DNA from: Myxococcus eversor
Lineage (GTDB): Bacteria > Myxococcota > Myxococcia > Myxococcales > Myxococcaceae
Direction of reading: 5' to 3'
Length of the DNA: 64,000 nucleotides
Assembly (NCBI RefSeq): GCF_010894455.1
Contig: NZ_JAAIXY010000029.1
Span: forward strand, 1-64,000
Shown one piece after another: positions 1-7,889 of the stretch; positions within the stretch are counted from its first letter, which is position 1; the number at the start of each line of letters is the position of its first letter. The translations under genes and the position numbers were made by a program. Under the pieces are notes generated by a model. The model had not been told where the DNA came from. It did not search any database and saw nothing but the letters and a program-made list of their open reading frames with translations.

Positions 1-1104
1 TGGACGAAGAGCTGGTTGTTGCCCCGCTGGCCCGAGGTGCCGTCCGGGGTGGTGGGTGGCCTGTCTGGCAATGTCGTCTGGACGGGGGCGATGACGGCGG
101 TGCTCGCGCTGGCGTGCGTGGCGCTGGGCCATTTCCAGGGGAGGCGGAGGCTGAGCGGCGGCCTGTTGGTGGCGCTCGAGTTCGGCGCGTTGCTGTGGGC
201 GCACGAGCCGCTGTACGTGCTCGCGCCCGCGGAGCTGCTCGACACGCCGCCGCCTTTCGCGGAGGCGATTCTGAGGTCGGTGCCGCCGGGGGAGCCGGTG
301 CGCGTGGCCACGGCGGTGCGCAGCGTTGGCCCTGGGAAAAGCGTGCCGGGGCTCGACTATCACGGGAGGATGGGGCTCGCGTTCCTGACGGGACTGCTAC
401 CGGACACGACGACGCTGTGGGGCATCGAGAGCGCGAACGGCTACATGCCCGGGGAGAACGTGCGGGTGCGGCGACTGCGCGAGGACCTGCCGCACTGGTT
501 CGGCCAGGTCGCGCCCCGACTCGCCACGCCGTTCTCCGTGCACAGCGCTCGAGGCGGAGGCGGGCTGGTGCTGCCTCCATCGGCTCGGGTGGTGGCGGAG
601 GACCCGTTGTTCGACACGAAGCTGGTGGTGCATCCGGAGGCGGTGCCTCGGGTGTTGCTGGCGTGGCCTCGCTGCGTGGAAGGGATGGAGCAGGCGCTGG
701 GCCTCTTGTTGGCGCCCCAGCTTCCTCCTCGTGACACCGCCATCGTGGAGTGCACGGTGTCGCTGCCCGAGGCGTCGAAAGGTCCGACGGGCACGGTGAA
801 GGTGGAGCGGCACTCGCCCGAGCGGCTCGTCGTGGACGTGATTGCTTTCGAGGCGGCGGTGCTCGTCGTGAATGATGCCTTTCAGCCGGGATGGACGGCG
901 ACGGTCGACGGGAGCGAGGTGCCCATCCTCCCCGCGAACGTCGCGGTCCGCGCGGTGGCGGTGCCGGCGGGCGAGCATCGGGTGGAGATGCGCTACCGGA
1001 CGCCGGGGCTTCGCGTGGGGCTGCTCATCGGCCTCGGGACGTTGCTGGCGCTGTGTCTGCTGGGCGTTGCACGGTGGCGTCCGTTGCGGAAAGCCACCGC
1101 ATGA
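1..1104 (+). CDS. YfhO-family membrane protein, C-terminal part (5' truncated by window edge)
   Basis: The frame is open from the first base, so the gene begins upstream and only its last ~367 codons are seen. Early residues include a hydrophobic helix (TAVLALACVALG), followed by a long extracytoplasmic-looking domain. The tail has the layout of YfhO-type multi-membrane proteins: a small beta domain with PGWTATVDGSEVPI and VPAGEHRVEMRY, then a final transmembrane helix (LLIGLGTLLALCLLGVA) and a basic end. YfhO proteins are linked to cell-surface glycan or lipoteichoic-acid glycosylation in Firmicutes; the role in myxobacteria is not established. The last 66 bases recur in degraded form at 3537-3600, beyond a toxin/immunity cassette. 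Confidence 0.75.
   Translation, partial: WTKSWLLPRWPEVPSGVVGGLSGNVVWTGAMTAVLALACVALGHFQGRRRLSGGLLVALEFGALLWAHEPLYVLAPAELLDTPPPFAEAILRSVPPGEPVRVATAVRSVGPGKSVPGLDYHGRMGLAFLTGLLPDTTTLWGIESANGYMPGENVRVRRLREDLPHWFGQVAPRLATPFSVHSARGGGGLVLPPSARVVAEDPLFDTKLVVHPEAVPRVLLAWPRCVEGMEQALGLLLAPQLPPRDTAIVECTVSLPEASKGPTGTVKVERHSPERLVVDVIAFEAAVLVVNDAFQPGWTATVDGSEVPILPANVAVRAVAVPAGEHRVEMRYRTPGLRVGLLIGLGTLLALCLLGVARWRPLRKATA
1039..1104 (+). repeat. Direct repeat copy 1: intact 3' end of the YfhO gene
   Basis: This 66-bp stretch encodes the last membrane helix and C-terminus of the YfhO-like protein. It matches 3537-3600 with about ten substitutions and one 2-base gap (roughly 82% identity by eye). The two copies are in the same orientation and bracket the toxin/immunity genes at 1157-3393. 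Confidence 0.75.
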
Positions 1105-1156
1105 TGTCGGCCGATGGCGTTTCCCGCCGATATCCTGTGCCAGTTCGGTTGGCGGG

Positions 1157-1915
1157 TCAGGGCGTTACCGGTTGCATGAGGCCAGCCCTGGCCAGCAGTT
1201 CACCCACTCGGCGGCCTTGCTCAACGTGCTCGGCGTTCCTTGCGGAAAGGCGTTCCGGGGTAAGGATGATGAGTGTGCCTTTGCCCTCTATCGGTTCGAT
1301 GCGGACAGGCGCCGGCAACGGTGGAACAGGACCTCGTCGCCGAGACAAGTATGTGACCCAGCCTACGAACGTGCCTGCAGCTGAAGTCGTGCTCATCAAT
1401 CTGCGGTAGTCGTCGGATGCGGCAACTGCCCAGTCAGGCTCCCAGGCGAGTGCCATGCTGCGCAGCACGCCTCCTAGCACTGGAGTCGTAACCACCCTCT
1501 CCGCGCCCAGTCCTTGTCTCGGCAGGGGCATCACGCAGGAGTTTGGGTTGGCGCCGCTATGGTCGCCGCACTTGATTTGCAGGTCTGTACTGTCAGGTCC
1601 AGAGCCGCCGTTGCCGAACCAGAAACTGAAGCCGAGTTCTTCGAAGATGGGCCCCCCTTTCTCGCGGTTGACACCGCGACGGAACAACTCCGCGAGGGTG
1701 GCAACGTCAGGTGGCATCAAGGGGTGCTTGCGCGCGTCTTTCGGTGACCGGGCGGGCTTGTACCAGTGGGCCAGGAGCGGGTCGCACGGAGCAATGAGGT
1801 TGAGGAATTCCGCCGTGCGGCGAGCGCATTCCTCAGGCGTTTCCTTGCGAGGCCCCCAGTAGGCCCCTGCATAGTAGGTCTCGGGGCGGCCCTTGGTCTC
1901 AGCGTTCGCGTTCAC
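1157..1915 (-). CDS. Imm52-family immunity protein
   Basis: This 252-residue cytoplasmic protein (no signal peptide) is the likely antidote of the Tox-REase-5 lipoprotein directly upstream. The GTG start at 1915 was chosen because it has an AGGGAG ribosome site seven bases ahead and follows the toxin stop by 11 bases; the frame is open further upstream only inside the toxin gene. The N-terminus has ETYYAGAYWGPRKET and a later FGNGG..P..TDL stretch, which I associate with immunity protein 52. In surveys of polymorphic toxins Imm52 is the usual partner of Tox-REase-5 nucleases. The gene context therefore supports the call more strongly than the sequence motifs alone. It probably binds and blocks the nuclease in the cytoplasm. 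Confidence 0.75.
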   Translation of the reverse strand: MNANAETKGRPETYYAGAYWGPRKETPEECARRTAEFLNLIAPCDPLLAHWYKPARSPKDARKHPLMPPDVATLAELFRRGVNREKGGPIFEELGFSFWFGNGGSGPDSTDLQIKCGDHSGANPNSCVMPLPRQGLGAERVVTTPVLGGVLRSMALAWEPDWAVAASDDYRRLMSTTSAAGTFVGWVTYLSRRRGPVPPLPAPVRIEPIEGKGTLIILTPERLSARNAEHVEQGRRVGELLARAGLMQPVTP

Positions 1916-1926
1916 GAGGTTTCTCC

Positions 1927-3393
1927 CTAGCGCGCCGGAGTGTAGATGACCTTGATGCCTTTGATGCTCCTGCGCTCCAGCAGGAGCGAGATGGCCTCGG
2001 CCGCTCTCGATTCGGCGACATGCCACTCGATGGGGATTCCCATGCCTCGGACCATCATGCTCTGCCGTTCGGCCTGATCGGCAAGGCTCTTTGCACCTGA
2101 GTGACGAAACCAAGCCTTGGGGTCCAGGTCATCGAAGAACTTGTCATATCCTGGCCCCTTTGCTTCCAGTAACACTCCGTCCTTGACCCCATCGAACTTC
2201 ACGCCACCGGCCTGCGTGCTCATGCCGCCGACCCAATACGCGTCATCCGCGGAGTGCCCCGTGATTTGTTCCTGATAGCGCCGGGCGCGCGGACTCATGG
2301 ACTCCTTCACGGGTCCCCACTGTCCGGGCCCCTTCGCCGGCGATGCGCTCGTTGTCCTCGTGCCCACTCGCTGGAGGATGATGGCTGCTCCAGGCCCACC
2401 GCTCAGCACAGCCGCCGCGCGCCCTACCGGCACCGCGACGCGACCCATGACGAATGCTCCCTGGGCCGAGAGCGACAAAATCGGCACCTCCGCGGTGGCG
2501 AGCGTCGCACCTTGCAGCGTGCGAGTGGCCGCCGCCGCCGTGCCCCAGGTGGCGATGAGGTTCGTCACCAGCTTGGAGACGGCCTGCACCTGCTCGCCGC
2601 GTGGCATGTACTGGAAGCGCTCCAGGTACTCAGGCGACGAGGCCAGCAGCGCTGCCACGGCGGCAGGCATCTGTCCCAGCGCCGCGAGGTTGTCAGCGGG
2701 CGACGTCGCGAAGATCTGCCCCACCGCCATTGCCAGCCCGACGAAGGCCTCCTCGGCTCCGTCCAGCGTGCGGCTCAGGTAGTCCGCATCGTCGTGGACA
2801 TCCGCGAAGGCTCCTCCTCCCGTCTCCTCCAACCGTGCGCTCAGCTGCCGGAAGACACCGCCCTTGCCCGAGTAGAAGACGCCCAGTTCGAACTGGCCCG
2901 CTCGAAAGGCACCGTCTTTCCACTCCACGGCGCCCACGCGCTGCTGTGTCTGTCCGCTGCGCACCCACGCGAGGCAACCGTCAGGACGGAGGACCGCCAG
3001 TTGCGTGAATCGCCCTACGCGTCGCACCAGCTCGGCGCGCGACACCTCGCCCGCATCCAGCACCTCGCGCAACATGAAGCCCACCGCGACACGTGCCGGG
3101 AACTGCCCCAGCGTCACGTCCTTGCCGAGCAACACCTCCAGCAGTCGTGCCGCCTGTGTCGCCGTGAGGGAGTCACCAGAGACGGGGCGCGAGTCGCGGT
3201 CCTCCAGCCCCGCCCCGCGAAGCAGCTCATCGAACGCATCGCTCCGCTGTCCTCGATGATTCCTGGCCTCCGGAGCCCTCTCCCCAAGGAGCGCGGAACG
3301 CTGCTGGAACGTGCCCCTCCGAGTCGAGGGTTCAACTCCAGCGCATCCCGTGACGAAGAGAGCGGCGCAAAGCATCCAGAGGCCAGCACGCAT
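1927..3393 (-). CDS. Lipoprotein polymorphic toxin with C-terminal Tox-REase-5 nuclease domain
   Basis: The protein has 488 residues. Residues 1-17 form a lipoprotein signal peptide with lipobox FVTGC, so it should be lipidated and sit in the envelope. The middle (about 60-350) is a helical region of unknown fold with alanine-rich hydrophobic stretches. Residues ~373-488 match the Tox-REase-5 restriction-endonuclease fold: YQEQITGHSADDAYWVGG, then D401 (KFDG), E410-A-K412 (LLEAKG) and a Q-rich helix with Q440/Q444, forming a PD-(D/E)xK-type site. The target is inferred to be DNA. The neighbour downstream is its Imm52 partner. Lipidated toxins of this sort in myxobacteria are candidates for outer-membrane-exchange delivery; that is inference. 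The start ATG has a GGGTGAAG element ahead. Confidence 0.8.
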   Translation of the reverse strand: MRAGLWMLCAALFVTGCAGVEPSTRRGTFQQRSALLGERAPEARNHRGQRSDAFDELLRGAGLEDRDSRPVSGDSLTATQAARLLEVLLGKDVTLGQFPARVAVGFMLREVLDAGEVSRAELVRRVGRFTQLAVLRPDGCLAWVRSGQTQQRVGAVEWKDGAFRAGQFELGVFYSGKGGVFRQLSARLEETGGGAFADVHDDADYLSRTLDGAEEAFVGLAMAVGQIFATSPADNLAALGQMPAAVAALLASSPEYLERFQYMPRGEQVQAVSKLVTNLIATWGTAAAATRTLQGATLATAEVPILSLSAQGAFVMGRVAVPVGRAAAVLSGGPGAAIILQRVGTRTTSASPAKGPGQWGPVKESMSPRARRYQEQITGHSADDAYWVGGMSTQAGGVKFDGVKDGVLLEAKGPGYDKFFDDLDPKAWFRHSGAKSLADQAERQSMMVRGMGIPIEWHVAESRAAEAISLLLERRSIKGIKVIYTPAR

Positions 3394-3910
3394 TCTTCAC
3401 CCCATGCCTCGCAGACAGGAAAGGCGAACAGGCTGAATGCTGGCATTTCCGTCCGACAAGGAGGCGAGGAACTGACTGAGCAGTGGAATCCTGCAGCATC
3501 GTGCCGACGTGCCCTGACGCGCTCTCAGGGAAGGTCACGTTGCTGGCGTTGTGCCTGCTGGGCGTTGCACGACAGCGACTGTCACGGAAAGCCGCCGTGA
3601 GAATTCCGGCCCCGCTAGCTCATGGCGGGCGACTTCAGCAGGGCCTGACTCCGCGCTTCTGACAGGTGCACTCCGGGGCGGCCCTCCATGCCGCGACAGC
3701 TCGCATTTTCCAATGATTCTCGATGAATACAGGGCATGTCGCACTGCGTCGAGGGGTGGCTCGAAGCACGGCCCCGGCACGCGGGCAGCGTTGCCAGGGA
3801 GCCCCTGGCACCCCCTCCACCGGGAGGGTTTCCGCCCGTGACGCAACTTCCACCGGCCTCCGTGAGAAAATGACTGAAACGCCCAGCACCCCCATGGGCG
3901 GGAGCCCTTC
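3394..3910. other. Intergenic region between toxin cassette and hydrolase gene
   Basis: These 517 bases contain no convincing gene. The first part carries the promoter of the toxin gene. Positions 3537-3600 hold a decayed copy of the YfhO 3' end. The remainder to 3910 should contain the promoter of the hydrolase gene, whose GGGAG ribosome site lies just before 3911. Open frames here have no start context or family likeness. Confidence 0.6.
3537..3600 (+). pseudogene. Direct repeat copy 2: degraded remnant of the YfhO gene 3' end
   Basis: The bases translate to TLLALCLLGVARQRLSRKAAV, compared with TLLALCLLGVARWRPLRKATA at 1039-1104. Relative to the intact copy it lacks two bases just before the stop, so the stop is out of frame. 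No upstream part of the gene is present. It looks like the scar of the event that placed the toxin/immunity cassette next to the YfhO gene. Confidence 0.7.
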
Positions 3911-4858
3911 ATGAGCCCCATCGACCGCAACCGTCCCGCTTCCACGCCGCTCGCCTCGACGCAGACCTCGCGCACGGCCCTGAAGAACCCGCTGGGCGGA
4001 CTGGTGGAGGCCGCGAAGAACGGCCTGAAGGAAGTCCCGCGCTTCCTGGAGCAGGGCAAGGATGTCTTCGAAGCCACGCACCTGAGCGAAATCAAGAAGC
4101 TCTTCGGCGGGGACTCGAAGCCGGACCGCGCGAACGACGGCAAGCTCATGGGCGCCAAGGGGCAGACCTTCGCTCCGGGCACGCCGCTCAAGGACATCCC
4201 CGGCGTCACGCCGCAGAACAATCCGAACCCGTCGAAGACCATCCTCTACGTCAACGGCATCATGACGCCGGCGGCCAACCAGCTCAGCGAGATGAAGACC
4301 ATCGCCGAGAAGGCGGATGCGCGCGTCATCGGCATCCACAACGCGACGCAGGGAATCGTGGCGGACCTGGCCCAGTGCGTGGGCGACAAGCTGGACAAGG
4401 GCACGAACCCCGCCGTGGACACGCTGGCGGACACCGTCTACGGCGAGCTGAAGGCGGGCCGCGAGGTCCACCTGATGGGCTACAGCCAGGGCGGCCTCAT
4501 CACCGCGCGCGCGCTGTTCGACGTCGAGCGCCGGCTGCGCATCGAGGACGGCATGTCCCCCGCGCAGGTCGAGAAGGCGATGAGCAAGCTGAGCGTGGAG
4601 ACCTTCGGCGCCGCGTCCACCAAGTACCCGGACGGCCCGAAGTACGTGCACTACATCAACAACGCGGACGCGGTGCCCACGCTCACCGGCCTGGGCGGCA
4701 GCTTCGACCCCATCGCCTTCGCCAAGGACGCCGGCAAGGGCGCCGTCGTGCACCGATTCACCGACGGCAACCTGAACCTCATCGGCAACCACATGCTGGA
4801 CACGATGTACATGAAGCACCGCGTGCCCTTCGATGAGGCCCGCGCCGGCAACTTCTAG
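3911..4858 (+). CDS. Alpha/beta-hydrolase-like protein with GxSxG nucleophile elbow
   Basis: This 315-residue protein has no signal peptide or membrane helix. Residues 1-30 are polar and low-complexity (MSPIDRNRPASTPLASTQTS). From ~residue 112 an alpha/beta-hydrolase fold begins with TILYVNGIMTPA, a loop often seen near the oxyanion hole. The nucleophile elbow GYSQGG puts the catalytic serine at S192. Late histidines (VHRFTDGN, GNHMLD) could supply the triad base. The substrate is unknown: lipid, ester or peptide are all possible. The ATG at 3911 follows GGGAG by six bases. It is monocistronic, convergent with the MarR gene, and ends before a large inverted repeat. Confidence 0.6.
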   Translation: MSPIDRNRPASTPLASTQTSRTALKNPLGGLVEAAKNGLKEVPRFLEQGKDVFEATHLSEIKKLFGGDSKPDRANDGKLMGAKGQTFAPGTPLKDIPGVTPQNNPNPSKTILYVNGIMTPAANQLSEMKTIAEKADARVIGIHNATQGIVADLAQCVGDKLDKGTNPAVDTLADTVYGELKAGREVHLMGYSQGGLITARALFDVERRLRIEDGMSPAQVEKAMSKLSVETFGAASTKYPDGPKYVHYINNADAVPTLTGLGGSFDPIAFAKDAGKGAVVHRFTDGNLNLIGNHMLDTMYMKHRVPFDEARAGNF

Positions 4859-4873
4859 TTTCCTGACGGAAGA

Positions 4874-4944
4874 AGAGGGTCAGCGCCACGCCGGGGCACG
4901 GCCCTGCCCCGGTGGAGTCCCTGTCGGGGTGGCGCTAACCCTCT
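4874..4944. terminator. Bidirectional terminator-like nested inverted repeat
   Basis: Outer arms 4874-4892 and 4926-4944 (19 bases, two mismatches) enclose an inner hairpin (CCGGGGC 4891-4897 with GCCCCGG 4906-4912). It lies between convergent genes and the right arm runs over the stop codon of the MarR gene. Confidence 0.6.
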
Positions 4945-5390
4945 GTTTCAAGGTTCCGGACGACGCGCTGCAAGAGCTCCCGAAGGAGCGCCTTCTCCTT
5001 CTGTGTGAAGCCCGCGGTCGCCTCGTCCTCTCCGAGCATCAGCGCCGCTTTCGCCTCGGGAAGCCGGGCGCGGGACTGGGAGGTGAGCGAGGTGAGGCTC
5101 CCTCGCTTGTCCTCCGGGTTGGGCTCGCGCCGGATGACGCCGTCGCGCTCCATGCGCGCGAGCATCTCCGCCATGGTCGGCTGCTCCACCCGCGCCAGCT
5201 CCGCGAGCGTCTTCTGCGGCAGCGTTCCGCCGTCCTCCAGCGCAATCAGCACGGGGAGCTGGCTCATGCCGAAGCCCAGCGGACGCAGGCGTGCCTCATG
5301 CAACCGCATGAGCAGCCGTGAAGCCCGGTTGATCCAATACGCCGACGTGGACTCGGGGTTCCAGGGGCGTGCCTTGCGTTCGTGTTGCAT
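4935..5390 (-). CDS. MarR-family transcriptional regulator
   Basis: This 151-residue winged-helix protein has recognition-helix and wing features typical of MarR: LAELARVEQPTMAEMLARME followed by RDGVIRREPNPEDKR. Flanking helices at both ends would form the dimer interface. It probably represses itself and the divergent flavin monooxygenase, responding to a small aromatic ligand. The start ATG at 5390 has AAGGG eight bases upstream, and the ATG itself lies in the left arm of a 42-bp palindrome shared with the divergent gene. Confidence 0.85.
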   Translation of the reverse strand: MQHERKARPWNPESTSAYWINRASRLLMRLHEARLRPLGFGMSQLPVLIALEDGGTLPQKTLAELARVEQPTMAEMLARMERDGVIRREPNPEDKRGSLTSLTSQSRARLPEAKAALMLGEDEATAGFTQKEKALLRELLQRVVRNLETEG

Positions 5391-5426
5391 AGGGCCCTTT
5401 GTAATATTAGTGAGGGGCCTATGCAA
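5385..5426. promoter_or_regulatory. MarR operator: 42-bp palindrome spanning both divergent start codons
   Basis: The arms begin TTGCATAGG on each strand and meet at a central TAATATTA (5402-5409); 17 of 21 positions are symmetric. The outermost CAT/ATG of the arms are the start codons of the two divergent genes, which is why both proteins begin Met-Gln. Both ribosome sites are also inside, so a bound dimer would cover both translation start regions and the -10 zone. Confidence 0.75.
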
Positions 5427-6578
5427 ACTGGAAGGCGCATTGGAATCGTGGGCGGAGGGCCGGGCGGGTTGACGCTCGCGCGAGTGTTGGCGACGCGGGG
5501 TATCGGCTCCACGGTGTTCGAACTGGACGAGCACCGGCTGTCGCGTCCGCAGGGCGGCTCGCTGGACCTGCACGAGGATTCGGGCCTGCTCGCGCTGCGA
5601 CACGCCGGGCTCGAAGCGGGGTTCAAGGCGCTCGCGCGCTACGATGACCAGGGCGACGCGCTCTATGACCCCCAGGGGACGCTGCGCTTCGAGCTGGGAG
5701 GAGACCCGAGCGGTGGGCGGCCCGAGATTGACCGCGAGCAGTTGCGCACGCTCCTGCTCGACAGCCTTCCTCCCGGGACGATTCAGTGGGGGAGCAAGGT
5801 GCGCGCGGTGGAGCCCCTGCCGGATGGGCGCTATCGCGTCGCGAATGAGCGCGGCTTGCTTGGAGAGTTCGACCTCGTGGTGGGCGCGGATGGCGCCTGG
5901 TCCAAGGTGCGTCCGCTCGTGTCGAGTGAGCAGCCGCGCTACACGGGGGTGATGTTCGTCGAGCTGAGCATCGACGACGTGGACACGCGGCATCCCGACG
6001 TCGCGGCGCTCATCCCGCGCGGCAAGGTCTCCGTGGTGGGGGATTGCCTGAGCCTCATCGCGCAGCGCAGCAGCAATGGGCACGTCCGCGTCTACCTGAT
6101 GTTTCGTGTGGCCGAGGATTGGCCCCAGCAGGGTGGCGTGGACCTGTCCTCACCCGCGCGTGCGCGAGCGGCGCTCAAGGCGCGGTTCGCGGGGTGGGCA
6201 CCTTCGCTGCTCCGGTTCATCGATGTGAGCAACGACACCATCGTCCCGCGTCCCATCCTCGCGTTGCCGGTGGGGCATCGGTGGACGCACCGGCCGGGCG
6301 TGACGCTGCTGGGTGACGCGGCGCATGTCATGCCGCCGTTCTCCGGCGAAGGCGTGAACATGGCCATGCTGGATGCGGCGGAGCTGGCGCTGGGGCTCGT
6401 CGAGGACTCCGACTGGAGTCGCGCGGTGGCGGCGTATGAAGCGCGCATGTTCGTGCGGGCCGCGGAGGCGGCGGCGGGCGCGATGGAGGGGCTCGACTTC
6501 GTGTCGGAGCACGCGCTCGCGCACACGCTCGAACACTTCGAGGCGATTCAGCGGATGGCGGGTGCGGCGCATCCCTGA
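5421..6578 (+). CDS. FAD-dependent monooxygenase, TetX-like
   Basis: This 385-residue group A flavin monooxygenase is expected to hydroxylate an aromatic or polyketide-type substrate using NADPH and O2. Visible motifs are the Rossmann GxGxxG (GIVGGGPGGLTLARVL, residues ~8-23), the mid-protein VVGADGAWSKVRPLV, and the FAD-ribose motif LLGDAAHVMPPFSGEGVN followed by MAMLDAAELAL. Overall length and motif wording resemble Tet(X)-type tetracycline-inactivating enzymes, but many homologues act on other compounds. Start 5421 was chosen over 5382 because GAGGGG precedes it and the longer form would overlap the MarR start. It is controlled through the shared palindrome by the divergent MarR protein. 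Confidence 0.8.
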   Translation: MQTGRRIGIVGGGPGGLTLARVLATRGIGSTVFELDEHRLSRPQGGSLDLHEDSGLLALRHAGLEAGFKALARYDDQGDALYDPQGTLRFELGGDPSGGRPEIDREQLRTLLLDSLPPGTIQWGSKVRAVEPLPDGRYRVANERGLLGEFDLVVGADGAWSKVRPLVSSEQPRYTGVMFVELSIDDVDTRHPDVAALIPRGKVSVVGDCLSLIAQRSSNGHVRVYLMFRVAEDWPQQGGVDLSSPARARAALKARFAGWAPSLLRFIDVSNDTIVPRPILALPVGHRWTHRPGVTLLGDAAHVMPPFSGEGVNMAMLDAAELALGLVEDSDWSRAVAAYEARMFVRAAEAAAGAMEGLDFVSEHALAHTLEHFEAIQRMAGAAHP

Positions 6579-6604
6579 GCCTGAAGGCGTCCTCGCCGCG
6601 AGCT

Positions 6605-7033
6605 TCAGCGCGCGAGCTTGAGGCTCACCACGGCCTTGTCCTCGACGGAGCCCGACAGGGTGAGTCGCAGCTCCCAGGCGCCCGGCATGAAGAGGTCCAG
6701 CTCCGACACCTCGAAGTCGCTGGTGCCCTGAGGCGTGATGCGCGCGGGGCTGTCGAGCCCGTGTCCCATGGTGGGCATCCACGGCTGGAGCGCCAGCACC
6801 AGACTCGGGATGGGCTTGCCCGTGGCGACGTCGGTGACTCGGAGGCGCAGGCGTTGAGGGCCTCGTCGCAGGGGGACTGTGTCGGCGAGCACTTCGATTC
6901 GCAGACGCCCCGATGTACTCGTCACGGACGTCACGGGTGTCGCCAGGGCGGCGGCCTTCTCCGTGACTGGGGCCGTCGACGTCGGGGGCGGTGCGGCGCT
7001 CCACAACAGGCATAGCAACATCGTGCTCTTCAT
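6605..7033 (-). CDS. FixH/YtkA-like exported domain protein
   Basis: This 142-residue protein begins with a hydrophobic export signal (MKSTMLLCLLWSAAPPP). The body is an immunoglobulin-like beta domain with GRLRIEVLADT, LRLRVTDVATGKPIP and a methionine/histidine loop PTMGHGLDSP, ending in GAWELRLTLSG. This pattern fits the YtkA/FixH-like family, often found beside copper and cytochrome-oxidase assembly genes. A copper-related role is inferred from the neighbouring SCO-like and YcnI-like genes. It is transcribed away from the SCO-like pair with 114 bases between the two starts. Confidence 0.65.
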   Translation of the reverse strand: MKSTMLLCLLWSAAPPPTSTAPVTEKAAALATPVTSVTSTSGRLRIEVLADTVPLRRGPQRLRLRVTDVATGKPIPSLVLALQPWMPTMGHGLDSPARITPQGTSDFEVSELDLFMPGAWELRLTLSGSVEDKAVVSLKLAR

Positions 7034-7147
7034 TCATCCTCCCGGGCGGACCTGATGCGCGGGAGCTTGTAGCGACGCACGACTCGCCGTGGCGCGCGGC
7101 AAGTTGCCACAGCGTGCTCGCGCTCCGTTTGCGAGAGGGTAGGGGAC

Positions 7148-7888
7148 ATGAGTCTTCCCTCTTCGCGTCCGCCGCGCGGTATCGCGTGGCTGCGCTCGTG
7201 CGTCGGGTGGTGCTTGGGTGCCTCGAGCCTCGCCGTGGTGCTCACGCTCGGTGTCGCCATGCTATCGGCGGTGAAGCTGGTGCTGTCGGAGGTGTCCTGG
7301 CTCCCCGCCGACACCTCGTGGGTTTCCAGTCCCTTGCCCCTCCACGGACAGCTTCCCCGGTTCGAACTCCAGGACGCCGACGGAGCTCCGTTTGGAACGC
7401 GCCAGCTCCGGGGGCGGGCCTATGTCCTCCAACTCCCCGGAGATGAACCGCCATCTGGCTCCCATGCCATCGTGACGCGGCTGTCCTCGGTGGAGCGCCG
7501 GCTGGAGGCCGAGCGGCTTCCCCTCCGGTTCGTCGTGGTGACACGTCAGCCCCTCGACGTGGTGAGCACGAGCAGCCCCGCTTCATGGAAGGTCCTGGCG
7601 GAGGACGTGGCCTGGGGCGTGAAGGTCCTGGCGCTGCTGAGAGAGGGTGTCCCCGCGCGGAGTGGGGAGGGCGGTTCCTCGCTCATGAGGTCCACGCTGC
7701 TGGTGGACCAGGCGGGCGGGCTTCGAGGCGTCTACGACCTGACCAGCTCCACGCGTGCCGTGGATGCGCTGGTCGCGGACGCGCGACAGGTCTTCGAGAG
7801 CGGCCCGGTGCCGGCACTCGCGGGGCTGCCCATGGCGCATCCGCATGTGCTCGGCGTGGGCTGCGTGGGCGAGCGGGGGAGGCACTGA
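7148..7888 (+). CDS. Membrane-anchored SCO/thioredoxin-like protein lacking the CxxxC motif
   Basis: This 246-residue protein has one N-terminal membrane helix (ASSLAVVLTLGVAMLSAVKLVL) and a thioredoxin-like domain: LPRFELQDADGAPFGTRQL, then a strand-rich region and a late STLLVDQAGGLRGVYDL. That last piece matches the 'VDxxGxxRG.Y' end of SCO proteins. The place where SCO proteins carry CxxxC is occupied by QLPGDEPPSG, so copper binding or thiol chemistry through that motif is not possible. The stop is one base from the next gene's ATG, so the two are co-expressed. It may be a structural partner of the intact SCO downstream. Confidence 0.65.
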   Translation: MSLPSSRPPRGIAWLRSCVGWCLGASSLAVVLTLGVAMLSAVKLVLSEVSWLPADTSWVSSPLPLHGQLPRFELQDADGAPFGTRQLRGRAYVLQLPGDEPPSGSHAIVTRLSSVERRLEAERLPLRFVVVTRQPLDVVSTSSPASWKVLAEDVAWGVKVLALLREGVPARSGEGGSSLMRSTLLVDQAGGLRGVYDLTSSTRAVDALVADARQVFESGPVPALAGLPMAHPHVLGVGCVGERGRH

Positions 7889-7889
7889 G

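Noticed and set aside
1916..2113. N-terminal extension of the immunity protein frame
   Set aside because: It lies inside the toxin gene in another phase; the GTG at 1915 with AGGGAG is the fitting start.
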